Assembly: GCF_000143415.4 (NCBI RefSeq)
Contig: NW_003314262.1
Span: 1,539,960 to 1,603,959 of the forward strand
Source: Selaginella moellendorffii
Lineage: Eukaryota; Streptophyta; Lycopodiopsida; Selaginellales; Selaginellaceae
Direction: 5' to 3'
Length of the DNA stretch: 64,000 nt
Under the pieces are notes generated by a model that saw nothing but the letters and a program-made list of their open reading frames with translations, had not been told where the DNA came from and ran no database searches. Below are positions 58,202-64,000 of this stretch, one piece after another. The first letter of the stretch is position 1. Every line of letters begins with the position of its first letter. The translations under genes and the position numbers were made by a program.

Positions 58202-61173
58202 TGGAAGCTGAGAATGTGGGTGACTCTGTTCGGATTGGCGACGGGGTTGATCTTGTACCAAAGAAGATATTGGAGTTGTTGGCGCAGAATCAGGATATCT
58301 TCCCGAAGGATTTGCCACCAGGGTTACCCCCTAGCCGTGAGGTTGATCATCGGATTGAGGTTATTCTGGGTTCTAAACCACCCACGAAAGCTCCGTATCG
58401 GTTGAACATCAAGGAGATGGCTGAACTCAAGAAGCAACTCACGGAGCTTCTTGACAAAGGTCATATCCGACCCAGCAAGTCACCTTATGGAGCACCAATC
58501 CTTTTTGTTATGAAAAAGGATGGAACCATGAGGATGTGTATTAACTATCGGGCACTCAACAAGATCACAGTTAAGAATAGTTATCTTTTGCCTCGCATTG
58601 ATGACTTGTTTGACCAACTCTTAAAGGCTAAGTATTTTACGCAACTTGATTTGCGGTCTGGGTATCATCAGATACGGGTGGCGGATCAGGATGTGGAGAA
58701 GACAGCCTTTAAGACTCGGTATGGATCTTATGAGTTCCTTGTCATGCCGTTCGGGTTATGCAATGCTCCGGCAACGTTCAGCACTATGATGGATAGAATA
58801 TTCGAAGATTATTTGGACGCATTTGTTGTCCTATACATCGATGATGTTCTAGTCTTTAGTGAAACGTTGGAGGATCATTTGAAACACTTGGAGCTGGTGT
58901 TTCAGAAGTTGCGCGAACACAAACTGTATGCTAAGGAAAGTAAATGCGCTTTTGGTCAATTGCGCGTAAACTTTCTCGGACATATAGTTGGTGGTGGCGT
59001 GATTGAGGTCGATCCAAAGAAGGTGGAAGCGGTGAAGTCCTGGGAAGTCCCGACCACTGTATCTGATGTTCGTTCCTTTCTCGGTTTGGCTGGATACTAT
59101 CGCAAGTTTGTTTGCAATTTTGCAAGAATTGCTCTTCTGTTGACTGAGTTGACGAAGAGCAATATTCTGTTTCATTGGACACCAGCTTGTCAGCGTACTT
59201 TTGTACGATTGAAGGAGATCTTGACTACGGTTCCTGTTCTCAGGATCCCGGATCTTGATAAACCCTTCGAAGTGCATTGTGATGCATTTGGTTATGCTAT
59301 TGGTGCCGTGTTACAGCAAGATTGTGACAAAGCCGTTGGTGTTACGCTAAGGCGACATGGTTGTCCCGTTGCGTTCTATTCCAAGAAATTGGATGAAACC
59401 CAACGAAGATGGCCAACGCATGAGAAAAAGATGTTTGCTATAGTGTCAACCCTGGAACACTGGAGACACTACTTGGGTGGACACACTAAGGTTTATACAG
59501 ATAGTAACACACTAAGCTACTTTGCTACACAGCCTAAACTTACGCCAAAGCAGGCTCGTTGGCAAGAGAAGCTTGCTAGATATGATATGGAAATCATATA
59601 TAAACTTGGTAAAGACAATGTTGTTCCGGATGCATTGAGTCGTCAGGCTCAATTCCGGGCAATATCGACAATCAGTTCGGACTGGTTGGAAGACGTTCAA
59701 GCTTCATATGGACGTGACCCATTGGCAAAGGCAATCTTATGTCGAGCGGGGTTGTTGAAGCAGAGCCCTGGTAGCGAAGCAGCAAAAGTTGCTAGTCGCA
59801 CTAATGCGAAACTTCACTTCTCAGTTCGGGATGGGCTTATATTCTATAAGCAAGAAAGATTGTATCTTCCCTCTAAAGATCTGCAATAGTTATTTTTGTG
59901 GGAACATCATGATGTTCCAGCAGCGGGACATGGTGGACAGCGAAAGACACTAGCTTCGTTGAAAAAGGGATTTTTCTGGTCTGGTATGGAAGGTGATGTA
60001 GCGGACTATGTCCGTTCCTGCCCTATATGCCAGCAATGTAAGCGCAAAGCTGAGAAGCAGGCTGGAAAGTTGCAGTGCATTCCAGCACCGGCATGGCCAT
60101 TTCAAAGTGTGACACTTGATTTCGTCACTTGCTTGCCGAAGTCTAAGGGTTATAATACTTTGATGGTGGTTGTGGATAGGTTGTCGAAAATTGCACACTT
60201 CATTCCAACTGTGGGAACAGTGAATGCAAAACAAGCAACAAAGCTCTTTTTCCATGAAGTAGTGCGGGTTCATGGTCTCCCTGAAGAGATGATCTCAGAT
60301 AGGGATTCGAGGTTTACAGGGAAGTTTTGGGGCACACTGTTCCAGTTGTTTGGTACTAAGTTGAAGTTTAGTACGGCTTATCATCCTCAAACTGATGGGT
60401 AGACCGAACGCGTGAATGCTCAAGTTGAGGATTATCTGCGATACTATGTCGCAATGGACCAACACGACTGGGTTGAGCATTTGGATACAGCAGAAATATG
60501 TTATAACAACACATTTCACAGCACTATCGGCTGTTCTCCATGGGAGATGCTGCAAGGAAATGCTCGTGGGGTTCCTCAACAGATTGCTGTACCGAAACCA
60601 ATGTCTGAAGTGTTGGTCCCAGCCATTGAGACTTATGCGGAGCAGCTACGTCAAGGTTGGTCTAGAGCAACTGAGGCGATGGGCAAAGCTCAAGATAGGT
60701 ATCGACGTGATAAGGATCAGCATCAGCGGGATGTATCCTATCAAGTGGGAGATCAGGTCTGGCTATCTTCCTGCAACTTGAACATTAAGGGGTGTTTATC
60801 TTGGAAATTATTGCCAAGATATGTTGGACCCTATCGGGTGGTGAAACCAGTTGGTGATGTATCCTATAAGTTGGATCTTCCGGATGAGTTGTCCAATGTA
60901 CATGATGTGTTTCATGTTAGTTTACTAGCACCATATCATGTTGCTATGGATCACTCTGTGGACATTCGTCCCCCTCCGGAGGTTGTGAATGGTGACATGG
61001 AGTATGAGGTCGAAACGATTCTCTTGTCTCGCAAAGCTTGTGGTGGTCGTTCCAAGGAATATCTAGTTAAGTGGAAAGGTTATCCAACTTGTGAATCAAC
61101 TTGGGAACCTCTTAGTAATCTTACACATGCTCGTGAGCTTATCACGGAGTATGAGAATCGTAATAAAAACTAG
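58202..61173 (+). pseudogene. Gypsy III pol: RT, RNase H, integrase, chromodomain
   Basis: [55 protein letters not shown]. RNase [31 protein letters not shown]. Integrase: zinc domain (HHDVPAAGHGGQ, CPICQQCK) and core (DRLSKIAHF, ISDRDSRFTGKFW, AYHPQTDG). Chromodomain: YEVETILLSRK, YLVKWKGYP, STWEPLSNL near 61010-61130. Two TAG codons (59887-59889 and 60400-60402) break one otherwise open frame; the second sits where this motif has Gln and is a single C-to-T change. Confidence 0.93.
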
Positions 61174-61780
61174 CTTTTGTAAATCTTGTAATAAATCTTG
61201 CAAATTAATAAAATACTATATTTCTATAATCAAAGTGTCGTTTCTCTCGTTCATTAGTACTTGGGTCAGTTTTGGCAGGCTGACTTCGGCACTTCGGCGC
61301 ATGGGTCCAATCCATAACCATGGGGATAACTATTATAGACTGATCACAAGTCCCCGCCTCTCTCTCGATGACTCATTTTCGAAAAGGGGCGTGGTCGTGT
61401 AAACAACTTAATCTGCCAGTTTATAGTAGTTATCTAAATCTTCCCGACGGGGTTGATTTCTTGCTCAGGGGAAGTTGGGCCTCTGGCCCTCTCCCTATGT
61501 CCCTGCGGGCAGGGATGTATCATTCCTTTGTAAGCCGAGTGGTACTCGGAGCAGCAAGAGTGGCTAACTTTGCTAGTCATTTCCTTGTCGGTGACGGCCG
61601 GAGGGTGTCTGAGTCTTAACGTCTTTGGACGTAGAGGAGAGGTCGTTCCATAACTCATTTAAGTCGGTGCGTTTCCCACATAGTGTGCTTTCCGTTAACT
61701 TTCAGAGTTGTTTCCTTGACGGTTTGCTAGACTCGGGTATGCATCGACGAGGACATCAATCTTCCCCAAGGGGGGGAGAG
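61174..61780 (+). other. 3-prime untranslated part of Gypsy III
   Basis: No coding motif. It ends in a polypurine tract (AAGGGGGGGAGAG) beside the 3-prime LTR. Confidence 0.7.
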
Positions 61781-62706
61781 TGTCGCGAATGTGACTTCAG
61801 GTATCGAAAGATACTTGTCGGCCAGTCCTTACGGACACTCTTTCCTTACTGCCATGACGGCAGAAGGTCAGTACAGTTGGTTCCCTTTATTGTTCCCACT
61901 TGAGCTAGTTGAGAAACTGGTCAATGACCGTGTACTTAAATCGGATAAACATAAAGTAGGAACCCTATGTGTTTCTTGCTGAGCATACTCGGCCTGGTTT
62001 GAGAAACTCCTATCATTGGCTTGCACTTGTTAGTGTCAAGAACCCCCGGGATATTGAGACTAGTCCTTCAATATTCGTTAAATGATAGCTTAGTACCGTG
62101 TCTGCCAAACACCCTCGCTATCACGCCCTTTGTTGTGTTGGTTTCATTTCGGTCCCAAATGCTATTTAAGGAAAGTGTCTAGATTAGCTCATTTGGCATA
62201 TTTACGGAATGTAGAGATCGGCCTGAACACAATGGTGTTCGTCCCGTGTCCAAATTCACAATCTAAGGACATTCCATATTTAGTAAGTTTCGGACTTGTC
62301 CCAGAGACTAACTCCTGGTACTAAGGGAGGCTTGGGGTGAAAGCCCAAAGCGTGTGTCCCTCAAGGGGGGGGGGGGGCTGTGGGGGGTTCCAAATGTATA
62401 GTAGAGATAATGGTTGGAATGCATGTCCGACCACCTGAGACATTAGTTTGGCTCCTGCTGGGCTGTGTCGCTCCTTGTTTTGCGTCCGACTTGGGTCTAA
62501 GCCCAAGCTCCACGCTGCTCTAGTCGGTGGAGTACCCTCCTCCTCACGTTAGGCCACCGGTATGCCAAAATTGTGCCAGACTCCGTCTGACACCATTTTG
62601 CGTGCAGGTGTTGGATACGAGGAGCTGGTGCTCGTGGGATTGTACCGGACCCTCGTTTCGTAGCGCAACGGGCTTGGAGTTCGACTCCAAATTCAGGTGC
62701 GCTACA
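61781..62706 (+). repeat. 3-prime LTR of Gypsy III
   Basis: 926 bp, partner of 55555-56474, followed by GTGGC. Confidence 0.94.
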
Positions 62707-62711
62707 GTGGC

Positions 62712-62857
62712 CCAAGGCCCTGAAAGTCGAGTTCCACACCATGTTCCTTTGGAACGTGGCATGTGACACGTGGCATAAAGAGGGTTTAGGTTCTGCTTCA
62801 TGGTGTTATCCTATGGTAAACCACCATAGGATAAAGGGTAAAAACCACATGTGCTAC
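62712..62857 (+). mobile_element. Solo LTR, right part
   Basis: Continues the LTR of 54578-55549 after Gypsy III and ends GTGCTACA. It matches the end of the relic at about 17050-17190. Confidence 0.78.
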
Positions 62858-64000
62858 AGTATGATAGTATATATGCTCTCATGACACACTGCAACATATG
62901 CACCTAAAAGACTACCATCAAATATTTTTTGAGATGGTAAAGATAGAAATGGATACATGAGTATTATGAGTAGTATTGCGAAAAGAACACTGGCAAATAT
63001 ATGAAATGAAAAGTAAATGTTTTTAATTAAATATATAAAGTATAATGAGTTTATATTATTGATAAAGAATAAATATCGATAGAGTTGGAAAATCTAGTTA
63101 GCTCTAAAAGTTTTCTACAACTCAGCAATAATAAGACTTGTTTAGTGTATATGAATATCCACTTTAGGATCTTAGTGCAAAATGTTGATAAAGATGTAGT
63201 ACATATGTTTGCAAGGAGCATATGCCTTCCTATGTTCCTCGTGCTTTATAAAAGTCTGGACATATGCAAAAAAGAAAGTCTTGAATGGTAATTATGTACT
63301 CTCCACCTTTTGTTTTGACTATGTATTCCTTTGCAAGTGCAGTGATATACTTCATGGAGAAAATCTCACACTCAAGTGTTTGAGCTAAGCTTATTTACCC
63401 TACTTCTACTTAGAGATAGTACCAATAAATTTAACTACCTTACCTTTTCTTGCTAGATTTCTATGTATCTTTGTAGGAATAGTCTTGGTTCTATCACTTA
63501 TGTTTCCAACTCTCCTTTCAAGATTGAAACCAAATTTCTCAAGGTTTTCAATTTCATCTGAGGTGAGTGTGACCCCATTAACAACTAGCCATTCTTTAGG
63601 TACTGCATTAGGTTTAGTCACTATAATGTCTTTAAGTTGCTTCATATGGTTGCCATCGGTGTTATAACAATACAACTAGCACCATCTCAAAAATCTTGCT
63701 TGCTTGCATTTCCCATAGAAATATGGGGCTAGAACAAAAACAGATTTATCACCACAAATCTAGATTTAATACTTGCCCCTTGGAAACATCCCCACACACC
63801 TTACATTGGATTTTGCTAGCACATGGCGGAATGCTCATTGCTTTGGCTCCACGCTATGGTAAATGATTTCAATTTGCTGTGATACACTCTCTTTATCAAC
63901 CATTTAAGGTGGCTCAGTCCAAGAGCAGTGTCTTAGAGTAGAATGGTACTTAACATTAGACTTATAAGAGCTTTCCACTCCAAGGTCCGTGCCAACATCT
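62858..64000. other. AT-rich spacer, no gene recognised
   Basis: A minus-strand frame at 63675-63406 (89 codons, Lys-rich C-terminus, NLERRVGNISDRTKT) is the longest. I recognise no domain and do not call it a gene. Confidence 0.5.

Larger units (their letters stand above)
55555..62706 (+). mobile_element. Gypsy III: young, nearly complete chromodomain Ty3/Gypsy element
   Basis: LTRs 55555-56474 (920 bp) and 61781-62706 (926 bp), both TGTCGCG...GCTACA, with a perfect GTGGC duplication (55550-55554 and 62707-62711). By eye the LTRs differ by only about 3 percent. A primer-binding site at 56477 matches initiator tRNA-Met over TGGTATCAGAG. A G-rich polypurine tract precedes 61781. It inserted into a related solo LTR. 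A few stops and one frameshift disable the coding region. Confidence 0.95.

Overview
This looks like a repeat-rich stretch of a land-plant nuclear genome, most likely a lycophyte such as Selaginella; the species is inferred, not proven. The signs are introns of only 38-72 nt in the spliceable genes, plant-type TTTAGGG telomeric units, chromodomain-bearing Ty3/Gypsy retrotransposons and AT-rich degraded spacers. There is one probable host gene: a 13-exon coiled-coil protein with a possible plastid transit peptide (29989-32788, minus strand). Nearly everything else recognisable is mobile DNA, nested in layers.

The most unusual content is two copies, in opposite orientation, of one large DNA transposon: copy A (788-13428) and copy B (38406-51538). 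Each has 24-bp terminal inverted repeats beginning AAGCTCTATTTCG and a 4-bp target duplication (AATT for A, AAAG for B). Both insertion sites can be checked inside the window. A sits in a decayed Gypsy element whose unoccupied relative lies at about 28.1-28.66 kb. B sits in the gag-pol frame of Gypsy II, and that frame is continuous across the site if B and one target copy are left out. Each copy carries two divergent genes around a roughly 2-3 kb control region. One encodes a 1029-codon-frame protein with a DDE-like core (DUF7869-type, from memory). The other is an 11-exon gene whose model joins a ParB-like N-terminal domain, a long acidic middle and a C-terminal HAD/FCP1-like phosphatase domain (about 1649 aa). 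More than 20 copies of a 22-24-bp palindrome are scattered through each element and I saw none outside. Many lie inside its tiny introns, and some lie in exons. Each copy is broken by its own point mutations.

Layout: 1-787 and 13433-14180 are a decayed Gypsy element (IV, minus) split by A. 14180-22085 is AT-rich decay with one old LTR relic (16100-17190). 22086-26284 is old Gypsy I (plus, 233-bp LTRs, TSD TGCAT). 26290-28090 holds nothing recognised. 28095-28660 is the Gypsy IV relative. 29989-32788 is the coiled-coil gene. 34040-54532 is Gypsy II (minus, TSD TATAC) with B nested in it. 54578-62857 is a solo LTR split by Gypsy III (55555-62706, plus, TSD GTGGC). 62858-64000 is AT-rich spacer.

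Within the A/B element the inferred division of labour is: the DDE-like protein acts on the inverted repeats, and the ParB-HAD protein has an unknown accessory role, possibly through the palindromes. That last link is a hypothesis only. All exon boundaries here were read by eye from GT/AG signals and frame continuity, without transcript data.
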